Source of the DNA: Hoplostethus atlanticus
Lineage: Eukaryota; Chordata; Actinopteri; Trachichthyiformes; Trachichthyidae
DNA: 64,000 bases
NCBI GenBank assembly: GCA_034670405.1
Contig: JAXDDX010000043.1
Span: 2,232,001 to 2,296,000, forward strand
Direction of reading: 5' to 3'
Shown here piece after piece: positions 35,376 through 47,285 of this stretch; within the stretch, counting starts at the first letter, position 1, and each line of letters begins with the position of its first letter. The position numbers and the translations under genes were made by a program. The notes beneath the pieces are model-generated. The model was given only the letters and a program-made list of their open reading frames with translations. It was not told where the DNA came from and did no database searches.

Positions 35376-37439
35376 TAAAGCAGCTCCCAAGAAGCTTCTC
35401 TAACCTTTGGCAACCACCATGTGATTCTTCCTAATGTACTAATCAGGGGTTTCAGGAATCCCTCAGGGTATCAAACTCACATTTAAAGGACTACACTGAC
35501 TTTTTGGGGAGTTGGCCTGTTGGTCAACAATCATCAAACCATCATAAGATGTAAAAGGCAAATTGAAGAAAGTCGTTTAACGGCAGGATCCATTTGCGTC
35601 CAGAGACAGATAAAACCACGTTCAGCTCTCCTCCTGCATAGTTGGAACGTTCTGCCCACACTACCTCAAAATATTTTTTCCCATAACTCATAATAAAGCC
35701 TGAATGTTTTATTAGAGCATGTCTAAAAAAATCATGTTAAATTTAAAATTTATGACTTGAGCTATGAAACAAATATGATACGCTGTCTCGGAGCGGAGGA
35801 ATGGTGAAGTTGGAGTATACCGAATGTAAAGGTGTTACATTACAGTTTCAATTACAGAGCAGCAATAAATTCAAGAGCACAATAAATACCAATTATTAGC
35901 ATGTCTCCTCGTCATTAGCCTGATGCTGAGACAAAGTATTAACACATGTCGTCCTCTCATCCTCCTCCTCCTCCTCCTCCTCCTCGCTCCTTCGTCTTGA
36001 CCACGAACCACTGGGCTGTATCAGTACCGGGCGGGCCGGGGCTATCCACCGGGACTTCCCTGCTCATCTCTTGCTCATTCTTTCTCCCTTCCTTTCTCTC
36101 TCGCTCCATCATTCTCTCTCCCCACCATCTCTCCATCAGAGCCCGGGGCTCCTTGTAATCGTCCTCTGCTGTGCTGATTGGACTTTTCATTAGTCAACTC
36201 CCTACGGCTCAGCGTGACCTCCTCCGGGTCACTGCCTACTGATTACACCCTCTTCTTTTTTCTTCTTCTCCTTCTTCTTCTTCTACTTCTACTTCTTCAT
36301 CATCGTCTCCTTGAAGAAGGGATGGTATGACACTAGAGTGATGTATTCTGCTGGATCCACAAGGCAGTCTCGCCTGAAAGGTTCAAGGGTCACCATATTG
36401 GAGTGGTTGTAAAATACTATAAATATACTGTTGAGTACTATCAATATACTTTGTGTTTTATTGTCAATAGAGGGAAGGGAGTCAGGAACAAAGGTTATGA
36501 GGTTGTCACAGATGCAACTTCATATGTGCTGAAGTCAACTAAAAAATGTTTACCACAGTATCGCTGTAAAACTGCAGTATACCCAGAAATACTGTGAGGC
36601 AAGAGGGTGAAATTGGCCTCTGCCATGTCGGTATTTCTCCGGATGGTTAGAGCTGTCTCTGCATATTTGTTGCTTGACGCAAAACCTTATTGGATCTTAA
36701 GCATTACCTTCTGCCTGTGACATGTCCTTGGAAGTCAACAAACCACCTATAACTCAGCTGCTGAAGGGATTTTAATGATGCGGCTATGCCACAGGCTGCC
36801 AGCGCTGTACACATATTACAGGTTGCATCTAAGATGCGTACTGGAATAGCAGAAGTGGGTGTGGGGGGGGGGGGCAGACATATTTTTGCCATCTGACTAA
36901 CCGTGACCTTGTCCAAATGAAGCCATGAACCCCCCCCCCCCTCACCCGGCCTCATCTCCGTTCCCCCAACCCCTGGCACGCTCCAAAAGCTGGAACAGAT
37001 TACTCCCCTGTGCTCTTGTTCTGGCCCTGATTGCTGCTACATCCAGATAGGCTTTCAAGTGGCCTCCTGTGTGCGCAGTGCCCCATGGGATACGCCCCAG
37101 TGCACTACACATGGGGACTATTACCCAAGCCGGCGGAGGCCTGCATGCGGTGTGTCACCCCACCAGATTGGGCAGACGCCCCTCATCCACTCTGCAACCC
37201 TCAAACACCCCCCCCCCCCATCATCACAGTACATCAACAGTGACAGTTCTGTCTATGGTCTCAGTCTGCTGCAGAGTTGTCTCTCTGGTCTACCTACCCT
37301 TTATACACAGGGTCGGTGTGTACGTACAGGCATCCCTGGCTGAGTGTCTTCAGCTCAAGCTGCACACACCAACGTATTCTCACAACAACAGTCATAGATA
37401 TCTTACTAAAACATGTCACTACACATAAATAAAATAAAA
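35376..37439. other. No gene; TTAAAGGA-started repeat, CCT and CTT arrays
   Basis: ATTTAAAGGACTACACTGAC at about 35,481 starts what looks like a common fish repeat, though its end is not resolved. (CCT)n lies at 35,961-35,985 and a CTT/CTA-rich stretch at 36,250-36,300. Homopolymer G occurs at 36,863-36,874 and C at about 37,208-37,219. No coding evidence. Confidence 0.5.
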
Positions 37440-37724
37440 CTACTCAGGTTGAGGTTGGCAACCTAAACAACTTTGGTTAAGGATAGGTTAGGGTAAAGGT
37501 CAGGGTTAGTTTTAGGTAACTAAAACTTGGGTTAAGGTTGAGGTTTTGGTCATGGTTAACCTCTACAGGGTTAGGGTTACAGGTCTAGGAGGAGGGTTAG
37601 GGTTAGGGTTAGGTGTGGGTCTTGTAGATCGGGTTAGGGTTAGGGTGAGGGTTAGGGTTAGGGTTAGGTGTGGGTCTTGTAGATCGGGTTAGGGTTAGGG
37701 TTAGGGTTAGGTCTTGTAGATCGG
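37440..37724 (+). repeat. Interstitial telomere-type TTAGGG array
   Basis: Degenerate GGTTAGG/GGTTAAGG words from about 37,440 lead into clean GGGTTA hexamers at 37,593-37,710, the vertebrate telomere unit. Three copies of GTCTTGTAGATCGG (37,620, 37,674 and 37,711) interrupt the array at spacings of 54 and 37 bases, so a composite TTAGGG-plus-spacer unit has itself been repeated. The G-rich strand is the + strand. Likely origins are telomerase-mediated break repair or an old fusion point followed by slippage. Confidence 0.9.
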
Positions 37725-39710
37725 TACAAAGACGTGGCCTTAAGGCTGCCGAAACAAAACACCAAATGTGTTTTGTCCAGATTATGTCTGATAGGCAGTG
37801 ATTGCAATATTGGTGTTATGAAGCATCTCTTTCCATGGGGTCATTGCAATCATGGTATTATGCACTTTGACCTTTTTGACCTTTGGTTTATCTCTGTTCA
37901 CTCTGGCAGAACGTTACCGACACTGAGTAGAGATCAAAGGTGTCGTCTGTCCATAGAGGCCAAGATCATATAGGCATATAGACCTGATAGTTGTGGAGCT
38001 ATTCTTTATCATGTTCGTAACAATTACCATGGACTTGATATGAGAACAGGCTGACACACACACAGAGCCCTTTACAGCATTTCTTGTGAATCGAATCACA
38101 TGACAAAGCAATATAACGTCAGACGAGGTTCAATTATCTGTCTGGTAAACTGTGATGCTCTTCAGTGACGCCTCGTGTGTCAGCGTGACCTGTTTCAACT
38201 AAAGGTTTACTCCATTGAAGATGGCCTGGGTTTAGAAAAGAGAGGAGGCAGAGATAACTTGCAGTGAGGACGTCAGCGTTGCACTCCCTCCTTCGTATTG
38301 GTGTGATTGTGGACTGTGTGTGTGCAGCGTCTGTGAGAGGAGACAGAACAACATGTGGATGTTCTTGTAAGCTAGGTGCTTGTTTTGTAAACACAATCTC
38401 AATCAGCCACTCGAGAGCGACGAGGGACAAATTGTTTGTCTGAGTGTTGGAGGCAACGTGCCCTCCTCGTTTTTTTTAAATTCCAGCACAAGTCCTTTTA
38501 TGAGAGAAATTAAAACAGAAAATCAAGCTGTGGAACAATTTCAAGGATCAGTACGAGAGCTCCTGGGACGCTTGGAGGGGGAACAGCAGGTGATTGATAG
38601 AGGACCTCACTGCAAATACAGAGCCTCAAATGGCAGAAGAAGAAACGACGTCTGAACTTGCATGGAGGTAAACCACAGAAGATGATTTAAGACGAGTAAA
38701 CATACCACTAATGTGGTTCGCAAGGAGCTAAGCTGCAGGGATTTAACAGAGACAGAGAGGGGAAGACAGACAGAGGGAGTATTTTCATGTTTTCCAGTTG
38801 CATTTTAAGTATGGGCTGAACAAAGGCATGGCCAATGAAATAGCAATTACCTTCTGAGTCTGAGTCACAATCTGAGGATGTAGCAGGTTTAGGGATGATT
38901 CAGAGCATTAGTAATCACACTCCGTTCCTTGTTCCTCCATGTTTAAATGGTGAGAACAGAGCCGTAGACGGAGTAAACAGCAGTCTCAGACGCAAAGCCC
39001 ATGTCAAAACAAATGGAAAACAATAGATCCCGATCGAATCGCTCCCTACATATTCCTTAATGTATGACATTAACTGTCCGGCGATGTTAAATACCTCTCA
39101 TTACAGTAATGCTCTCTAGTTCCGATGTGTTTTCCCTCTCCCTCTAATGATGCTTCCTTTGATTTGTTGGCGTTACGAGTCAAGTGTTGAGTGGTGTCAC
39201 AGGTGGCTGTTTGCAACTGCCAATTAGCCTCCTCTGAGAATGTTGAGTCGGCAGATCTCACATGAAGTGAGCGAAGTGGCGTGAAACCAGGGGGGGGTTA
39301 ACGCTGCGTTACCCGGAACGAAGACGACAGAAAGTCTCAAGCGTTTGAACAGATTCCTGATGACTTCATTCAACGAGTAGTTCAGATTAACACAACTCCA
39401 ATACAGTTAAAATCCTTCAATTCAATCTGTTAATTTTCTTGGCATAAAGACATTAAACAACAAAGACGTGCACGGCATTCACAAACAAGAACCTAACCTT
39501 GAGAGAAGCAGTAGTCTACCGTTGGACACTGGAATAGCCAATAAATGTAGACAGGTAAGAGTGGAAAGTGCGGTGGACGAGTTCAGAGGAGGCGGGATCG
39601 GGGCAATTACTTTTTTTCCCACAACATTTGTTGAATTTAAACCCTACTCTGGTGATTGTCACGGCTTGTTTTAGTTGAGTAATTCACTAAAGGAGGAGGA
39701 GGTGTGAGAT
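37725..39710. other. No gene seen; DR3-like word
   Basis: TGACCT, three bases, TGACCT at 37,868-37,882 has the form of a DR3 nuclear-receptor site. The rest is mixed unique DNA without coding evidence. Confidence 0.45.
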
Positions 39711-39935
39711 GTGCGTCCCTCTGCGGCGTTTCATTTTAATTTCTGTCTCATTCGACGGGGCATTGTGGTGGGTTGCCCTCGCGACTCCGCAGAGGTATCA
39801 GGCTTTGTGATCGCCGTAAGCCTTTACTACACATTACTCAACAGCGAGGGCTGTGATGTAATGGAGGGCAAAAGTCAGACTGAAAGCCGATTGGTCTGTG
39901 GGAGTTAGCCCATTTAAAACCGGCGCTGTGTTTTG
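39710..39935. promoter_or_regulatory. CNE-like block with promoter-type words
   Basis: Repeat-free CpG-containing sequence (TGCGGCGTTTCATTTTAATT, CGCGACTCCGCAGAGG) that includes GCCGATTGG, an inverted CCAAT box, about 25 bases before CATTTAAAACC, a weak TATA-like word. A 65-codon frame crosses it with no domain. Enhancer or promoter function is inferred. Confidence 0.25.
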
Positions 39936-42500
39936 CTCGGGACTCGGGGTTGCGGTGGAGCCTGTGACCTCACCCGTCACCATTTAGCTGACAGCCGCAG
40001 CATGCTAACGTTGTTAGAGGCCGGGCAGAAATGTCTTTTCCTTCATAGATAACAATCAGTGTGTCTGTGAACTTCGATATGACACAAATATGGACAGAAC
40101 GGCAGCCCTGCAGCCGAGCCCACACTGGAGAACGTCAGGCTCGGACAGCTTGATAGGGCAGTCCCCTGTCATGAAACCTTGTTACGTCTGAGGGAATCTC
40201 TCTGGCGATGGCTCAAGCCACTTCTAAAAATGTCGTCATTTTTTTCTCCCTCTGTCTCTCAGAAGTTGGAATTTGGGTAAAAAAGAAAAGAAAAAAAAAG
40301 TACAAAACAACTTCTTGCTTGTGTCACTGATATGCACTCATCGTAACGTAAACAGCGCTCACCTCAGACTTCACGTCAGTATTGGAAACAGCTGGCTGTG
40401 GCAGTCCACAGGGGGCCTGGGCTGACCCTTCCTTCTCCCTTCTTTTACAATGTGTAAAGTCTGGGTGAAGAGCTATGGGAGGGAAGCTGGGCAGCATCAC
40501 AGCCACACCGTCCACACCACGGGACAGGTGGAAACGAGGGGTCAGCACATCCACAACGTACATTCACTGATTTGAAACATATATGAGTACAATCATGTTT
40601 CAAAGTGGGTGTGTTGAACATAAAGACTATACTAGAAACTATTTATTTAGGTTTATCTCCACCATGTCAGACTGATTCTTGTGCTTGGTTTGCTGCACGG
40701 CTGTTGATGCTGCTCACTGCAACGCTGCGATGTGCATTACGGATGAAAGCCACTGAAGGTCCAGGCTACAGCATGTTGTTCAAGAGGGACTTCATCAAGC
40801 AGGTCATAGATCAAATTGACCAGTGGGACTGAAGCAGCTGAGTCTTTTAGGGAGCAAAAACTGAACCGCACCAGATCCATTTGAACAATCTCAAGGTATG
40901 ACTCTCCCAACTGTTGCCTTCCAGCTCCACGGTCCTGTTTATTGTCGATAGGCTCGGTAATGTGATATACAGCCCCGCCGCTATAGCTGACATGCTATCA
41001 GCAGTGGCATAAATTCAGAAAATCAGCGAGTTGGACGCAGGTTTGATCCCAGTGAAACTCCCCGCCGCTGTAGCTAAAACAAACCTGACTTATTGACGGG
41101 TGCGTTTGTTTCTGTCTGAGAAATAATCAATACGAGCGAAAACTCTTCCGCGGGGAAAGTAAGAACGCGGCATATGGTTGGCCGCTGTACAGCGCGAAGC
41201 GAAAAGGCGACTTTGCATGAGTCAAGCGGAAATACACGATGGAGTGGACCAGTAAACAGCCAAAAACATGATGGAAAACACCGCTCCGAAAGGGCTGATG
41301 AAGTGGAGGGGAAAAAAACAGCTAGCTCAATAAAATAACTCCCAGATTTTTCCTCCGACTCGACTAACGGGGGAAAGCATTTTCTGGAAAACAAAAAAGG
41401 ATTTACAAGAGCCGTGGGCTAGCGCAATTAATCTCCATATGTACAGTTGATGTATTGCGACAAGCTCTCACTGGAAGAAATAAAGGGACATGCCACACAA
41501 ATTCAGACAATCTGTCCTAATTTCCTGGTCTGGGACACAGTAGGGAAGGGAGGACAACAGCTCCGGGTGTTCCATGGTCACGTCGGTTTGAGAAACACCA
41601 GATAAATTGCTTTCTCTGGGCTTAATTTAGATTAACACTACAGTATTTTCCACGGCAACAGCCTTTGCTGTAAATGTGATAAAACCCAGCGATTCCTACG
41701 TGAGAAGAACATGCCAGGAGCTAATTCTTGCCGCATCTTGAGGACTGTCGCTCTCGACGTCCTCAAACATCCGCGAACAAAATGGCGCCGCCGCCTGCTG
41801 AGCATCAAGGTGCAGGGCTGTAACACATAACTCAAAATGAGTTTAAGCGCTCGCCGTGCCGGAGCACTCCCGGGGGCTAGAGCAAGTTCAAGGGGCCCTA
41901 CCTGGTGATGCTGAGGAGAGACCGGGAAGAGGATTGACCCAGAGGTGTGGAGGCAGCGCCGAGGAGAGCGGTGCTTTTGATGACCTTTCTGCAGGAATTT
42001 TCCCGGCGTCAATCAGCGCCAGGCCATGCGGTGCTAAAGTTACCAGTCGAGGTGCTGCACTTTCCTTCAGACCGGGTGGGGGGGGGAAGAGCGTCACCTG
42101 CAGTCTATGATCATTTCCTGTGGCCAGACTTGTACATGGCAACATTTTTTGGTCTGGCAGTTGAGCAGATATTGACATATGCCTAGCCAATTTGAGGAAG
42201 AAATACCCCATGACAGTTATCCACCTCTGTTTGAAATGATTCAGCAGAACAGTGTTTCCTCACTAATGAGAAGGAAATATTGGGTCTGTGCTGGTTTCTT
42301 GTGGGATCCAAAATGACTTCATTTTACTCCCAAATTGACCTAAGAACAACAGTAACATATTCTGAGCATATTTTCTCAGTCAAACCACGACCGCAAGACC
42401 ACAAACAAAACTGAACACTATTGGAAAGTGCTGCAGACAAACTATACTGTGTCTCTGGTGTATCTAAAACCAGGCACTCACTGTGTGCATGGGCGTACAT
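39936..42500. other. No gene seen
   Basis: Mixed DNA. AAAATGGCGCCGCC at about 41,780 resembles a YY1 site within a CpG-containing region (41,740-42,090). Overlapping frames there on both strands (41,638-42,211) lack domains. Confidence 0.45.
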
Positions 42501-42549
42501 GAGTGTGTGTGTGCGTGTGTGTGTGAGCGCTTACACGCACTTGTGCACA

Positions 42550-42582
<33 letters not shown>
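42501..42582 (+). repeat. (GT)n microsatellite, interrupted
   Basis: Imperfect GT units from about 42,501 and a pure run at 42,551-42,582. Confidence 0.95.
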
Positions 42583-42583
<1 letters not shown>

Positions 42584-43230
42584 TACCTATAGTATGTGCA
42601 TGTGTGTCACCGAGGGCTCATGGAAAAGGCACTTTATTTCAGCCAAAGAATAATTGGGCCCCAGGGCCGTCATGAGTGGCTGGGCTGTGTGATGTAAGGG
42701 TCAGGACTGACCAATACCAGCAAACACTAAGTGCCTCTATTATTGATGGTCTACTTAAAGTGAGCAAAAAACGTCTTTTTGCACTGAATTCTTCCAGCCG
42801 TTGACAACTTTTCCTGCAATTACACCGTTAAGTACCCTATGTAATAATTAATGTAATTCCTGAGGCCACTGGAACCAATACTGCTGTTTTTTCAGGTCAG
42901 TAATCTTTTCTAATAAATTAACAAATTAACCAAATTCTTACTAATCAAGGCTCTATTCATTGCATGTCCTATTTTAAGTGGATTCTTATTTTCTTTCACC
43001 ACTTCCAACGTATTATTACACATTGTAACCTTCTTATTACGGCGTGGATGTTTTAGGGATTAACACTTCATACAGAACCCAAATAGACTGCATGCATGTA
43101 TGTATGTCTAACGTCAGCCTGTGTTTTCATGTGAGCCTGCACCATTAGCACAGTAGCAAATAACCTGGGAGATTTATAAGCTTTATAAGAATGTCAATCT
43201 TCTCTGTTTGTCCCGTTAATCCTTCACATC
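42583..43230. other. No gene seen
   Basis: AT-leaning unique DNA without coding evidence. Confidence 0.5.
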
Positions 43231-43232
43231 AG

Positions 43233-43540
43233 TTTGGCTGATTAATTTGCCGATGCAGGGCTCGAAAGTAAGATGCAACTTCCCTAAGTGAGCTCCCAGT
43301 GCGTGTGATTTACACTATCGATCCAACATCCTGATTAGAATTTTTAATTAATGAAGGAGGCTAATTGCCTAGAGAGAGAAATCCGCCCGACCCTGAACGA
43401 GGCCAATGATTTGCGTAGCGGCACTGAGCCTAAGTTAATTGCCAGGCTGATTCGACTCGCCTCGCCAGAGATAATACGCTGTGGCACTTTTGAAAAATTG
43501 ACCTGACTCTCTTTCCTATTTAAAGATCATATATGCCAAA
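43233..43540. promoter_or_regulatory. CNE-like block
   Basis: About 300 bases without simple repeats, with many homeodomain-type words: GGCTGATTAATTTGCC, CTGATTAGAATTTTTAATTAA, GCTAATTGCC and AAGTTAATTGCC. ACTATCGATCC lies near 43,315. No sustained reading frame. It ends at a (GA)n array. Strong enhancer-like texture, conservation untested. Confidence 0.4.
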
Positions 43541-43562
43541 GAGAGAGAGAGAGAGAGAGAGA
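43541..43562 (+). repeat. (GA)11 microsatellite
   Basis: Eleven GA units directly after the CNE-like block. Confidence 0.95.
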
Positions 43563-43955
43563 AAAGCGTCTCCTGACGGTGTGAAGTTCTGTATATATGA
43601 ATTAGTGCCATAAACGAGGTGTAAAATACAGACCAGGTATTGCCAAGTGTGTGTGCCAAATGTTTTTCTTGCTTAGGTAATGAAGGTGGGATTCAGAGGG
43701 TTGGGAAATGGAAAGGAGGCGGAGGGGGGGGGGGCTCTGTGAGAGGCTCGATACCTTGACAATAAGCCCTGCTTCTCCCCGAGTTGGGAGAAAGGCCACT
43801 AGGGGCATTTCCACAGCCTAAAGGCCTTCCATTAACTATTAATCTTCTCCTGGAGAGCAGTGGGGGAACAGTGGAGTCGCAGCTGCCATCATGCTGCTTC
43901 CCTTCTTCCTCCCCCACTCCTCTGTTTCCATTGGCAGGCCCTCCACGCCCCTGAG
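43563..43955. other. No gene seen
   Basis: Mixed DNA with a G run at about 43,725-43,734. The long minus-strand frame that spans it (43,693-44,196) has no domain. Confidence 0.45.
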
Positions 43956-43959
43956 CCGG

Positions 43960-44110
43960 GCTAATTAATTTTAAATAAAATACATTGGTTATGCATAATT
44001 TGTGTTCAAAGCCCGGGGCTACCGGTGTTAGACAAATACACAAACTCCATACTGAATTACCGACCACTTGAGTTGAGAGGAAGAGTGCGGAGCCTTGGCG
44101 AGGCATCAAA
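43960..44110. promoter_or_regulatory. CNE-like block with SOX/POU-type composite
   Basis: GGCTAATTAATTTTAAATAAA precedes CATTGGTTATGCATAAT (43,983-43,999). The latter resembles a SOX-POU composite site (CATTGTTATGCAAAT) with one extra base, and its POU half TTATGCATAA is a perfect palindrome. Vertebrate pluripotency and neural enhancers use such sites. Function is inferred. Confidence 0.3.
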
Positions 44111-45290
44111 GCCAAAAGCGGAGCCTTTTGCATTTCTCGGGTTATGGTTGTCCAAACCAAACAAACACAGTTGAACTTCAGTTGTAAAAAGAGCATTAAA
44201 AGTCATGTGTGCCTGATGTTTCCTCCGCGGGCCGGTGTGGTGTGGAGAGAGAGGTATGCGCTCGACGTATGTAGCTGGCAGGAGAGCTATCGCAAGAGAG
44301 TCGTTTTTAACTGTGATACAGGTTGGAGACATGATGATACTGCAGGGCTTCAGAAGCTGAAAACATCCAGCCTCTTACTTTACTGCCACATTTCATATTG
44401 ATCTTAACTCCTTCAAAAATGTAGTTAAACAATGAATCATATTGACTGTCACTGTAAATGCTGCTCCTCCTTGTATGAAGATGACAGTATTCCTTTGCAG
44501 TGTTACTGTAAAACTGTTGCCCAGACTCTGAGAAACCGAGCGACGTCTGGCTGTGTTTCGGCCACAGGCTTATAAAGCTGTCACTGGTCGTTCTCAGCGC
44601 TGCACTTGGCGCGAGCCTCTGGTGGCCGTCGGTTTTTCGCCTCAGCCGGACCTGCTGACCTTCCGTGTTTGAGAAAGCAGTCTCAGGGTAGGCTTTGCCG
44701 GCGCTTGTGCCCTGGCTTAGTGGAAACCCCAGAAACATTGGGAACTTCCGTCTCTTTCCCAGCCTTCCACCCCGCTTGGCGTCCGAGGTTGGAGCACTCT
44801 GCACAGAGGCAGGATTTATGGCCTAGCGGGGCGAGGAGACGGGGGAAAGCAGCCATTTCAGCGAGGAATAAAAACACTTTTCAGATGGTTATTGTATGGA
44901 AACCAAGAAAAACACAACTTTTACAGAGCCCGCAGACCAGACTGCATAAATACATGTGCTGTGTGCACGTCGTTTAGATAATATCTGCAGTTCTGGCATT
45001 TGCTATTTTTGTTCAACAAATTATTGTTGCAATTTCTTTTTCATTTTCATTTGAGGTGTCTTTTCTAGCAGCTGTTTCATCTTGCAGGCAGGATCATAGT
45101 CCCGTAGGCTTTCACACAACATTTAAGAAATCTACCTGAAGCTCTACTCTAGAATAATATAAGTAAGAGGAACAGAATTTGTCAAGCGGCCCACCCACGG
45201 AGGGAAACGAACACTTGGATGAGATCCTACATTGTTTTCATTTGAGAGACACATAATGAATGACCATCTTCCAATGAACTGTGGACAGAG
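44111..45290. other. No gene seen
   Basis: Mixed unique DNA. The 165-codon minus-strand frame at 44,307-44,804, one of the two longest in the window, overlaps 120+ codon frames on the other strand and shows no domain. I treat it as chance in a GC-moderate region. Confidence 0.45.
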
Positions 45291-45640
45291 AAGAAGAGAG
45301 GCAGACAGAAAAAAACAGGGGAATGTAAGAGAGAGCAACATTCCCAAGCTGGCCTGGTTAATTGCACAGGATTGGAACCAGATGCAAAGCCGCAGTGACG
45401 TGATCTGAGCAGACCTTGAAAGTCCTTCTGGTTTGAGGGGAAAGGGGGAATGGAGGGAGGAGGACAGCGATAGATAGGGAGGATGACAAAGAGAGATAAT
45501 AGGGGGAAATAGATGGTGCTATGGTGTGAGAGATAGCGAGGGAACGAAATGACAGATAATGAGGGATAGGGAGAGTAATTGGGGCTGTGATGGAAGACGA
45601 GGAGAGAAAGATCAAGAAAGTGAGAAAAATGTACTAAAAC
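45290..45640 (+). repeat. Polypurine-rich tract
   Basis: A/G-dominated + strand (GAGGGGAAAGGGGGAATGG, GAGAGATAATAGGGGG) with some interruptions around 45,350-45,425. Confidence 0.65.
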
Positions 45641-45654
45641 TGGCCTGAGGTCAA

Positions 45655-45900
45655 GTTGGCATTGCGCAGAATCCAGTCAAAGAGTGTGTTGGTTTTTTTA
45701 CGTGCATTATCGGAGCCTGAGCGCTCAACACTCGACCTGTCTAATCAAATTAAGCCTTTTCTGTCATGCTGTTCACCGCTAATTAACCGAAAGTGTCTCC
45801 GTCTTAATGACAAAGCGGCGAATGAAGTTGTAACTGCAGCTATCTCTAAATCAGGGCTCTGTCAATGAAGCGATGCCCCCTCCCGTTATCGGGCCAATGA
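45655..45900. promoter_or_regulatory. CNE-like block
   Basis: Repeat-free sequence with TCTAATCAAATTAAGCC, CCGCTAATTAACCG and CGGGCCAATGATCG words. It sits directly after the purine tract. A 70-codon + frame has no domain. Enhancer-like by composition. Confidence 0.35.
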
Positions 45901-47285
45901 TCGTGGTGCACACAGAGTTTATGAGTTTCAACCATAACCAAACTAAATACTATGACACATGACTGCACAGGGTAGAGGCTGTTGTATAGGATGCATGCCC
46001 CGTCAGGACTGAAACAAGCAGAGAGAGAGTATCAGCTCTGGACAGAAGATAGTTGCTCACAAGGCAATTATGTTCTTGGACCTTTGCGACTCTCTCTCTC
46101 TGTTTCTCACACACAAGCTGGACAGAAGACTGATCACAAGACTATTATACTCTACAACCACTGTCAGCACACTGTTGCTCTCTCGCTCTCTCTCACCTCT
46201 CACACACACACACACACAACCTGACTCCCAAGTTACCTTCAAGCCTGACCTTTATCCATTAAAAGGTTTTTGGTTCAGTTTCTGAGGGAAGCCACCTCCT
46301 GTGCCGGGGTTGTGTGATTTGTGATTAGTGGGTGGATCAGAGTGCTCTGAGTGGATTTGATGGGGCCCCAGGGCCCTCGCTCTCATAATTACACTCCGTC
46401 CCTTGGGAGGGACCCTGAAGTGACAGCCATGCAGCTCCCATTTTTACCAGGTCAGACCCGGCGATTGAGCACATCCTGTACCCTGCCAATGGCCCTTTCC
46501 TTTTAAAGAGCGATTCCCAAGGACCCTGGGACACAGGGACCAGCTCCACATTACAAGCAAGCACCTGTTCACCAACCTACTTTGAGGCTGTGAGGCCACT
46601 GATATCTGCCTCCAATCCCCTCTTTTACAAAGCCATCAAATGTGTGAGAATCTGTCTTGAAGGTTATTTCCAACTCTTTGAGAATAAGACACTACCACTC
46701 CCTTCTTCATCCTTTGAAGATGTTACATGTTTTACTAGCCAAATGTTTGCTGTTCTGGTGATCGACCCAAATCTGAAACATTCTGTGAAAACTGTTTTTT
46801 GTTGTTTTTTTTTTTTAGAAAAAGGGGGAAAAAATGTAGAGCACAATAAATCTTGGAGTTAGGCAGAAATGCTAAACAGATGTAAGACTGCTTTTTAGCA
46901 CTTGAGGTTTCTGTTAATCCATGAGAAAGCATACTGTTTCACTGTAGTGGATGTGTAAACACAGATTACAAGGAGGGATATTATTATATAGATAATAAGA
47001 TTATATTAAAGCAGCAACAAAACAAACCTTCAAAACAGCATTAAATTGCGGATTATTGTCTTGAATCAATCAAACTCTGCCAAGATGGCAAACACGTCTT
47101 CAGGATGAGGCCTGCTGGTGTTTGTCTTCATTTGTATTCTTTCAGAGTAAACTCACATATTCAACATTAACTTTACTTTTCTTATAGACTAAATGTAATA
47201 CTTTTCTGCTTTTCTTCCTCCTATTTCTTTCCTCCTTTCCCCCCTTAATCATCCCTATTCAAAGGAAGACATACTGTAGCTCCCA
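45901..47285. other. No gene; CT and CA runs
   Basis: CT run at about 46,090-46,101, CT/CA runs at 46,179-46,218 and a T run near 46,805. Remaining DNA is unique and AT-leaning with no coding evidence. Confidence 0.5.

Noticed and set aside
43693..44196. 167-codon minus-strand frame, the longest in the window
   Set aside because: Reads through unique non-coding DNA and a G run, has no domain, and overlaps other frames and a CNE-like block.
44307..44804. 165-codon minus-strand frame
   Set aside because: No recognisable domain. A 123-codon frame overlaps on the other strand, as expected by chance in this composition.
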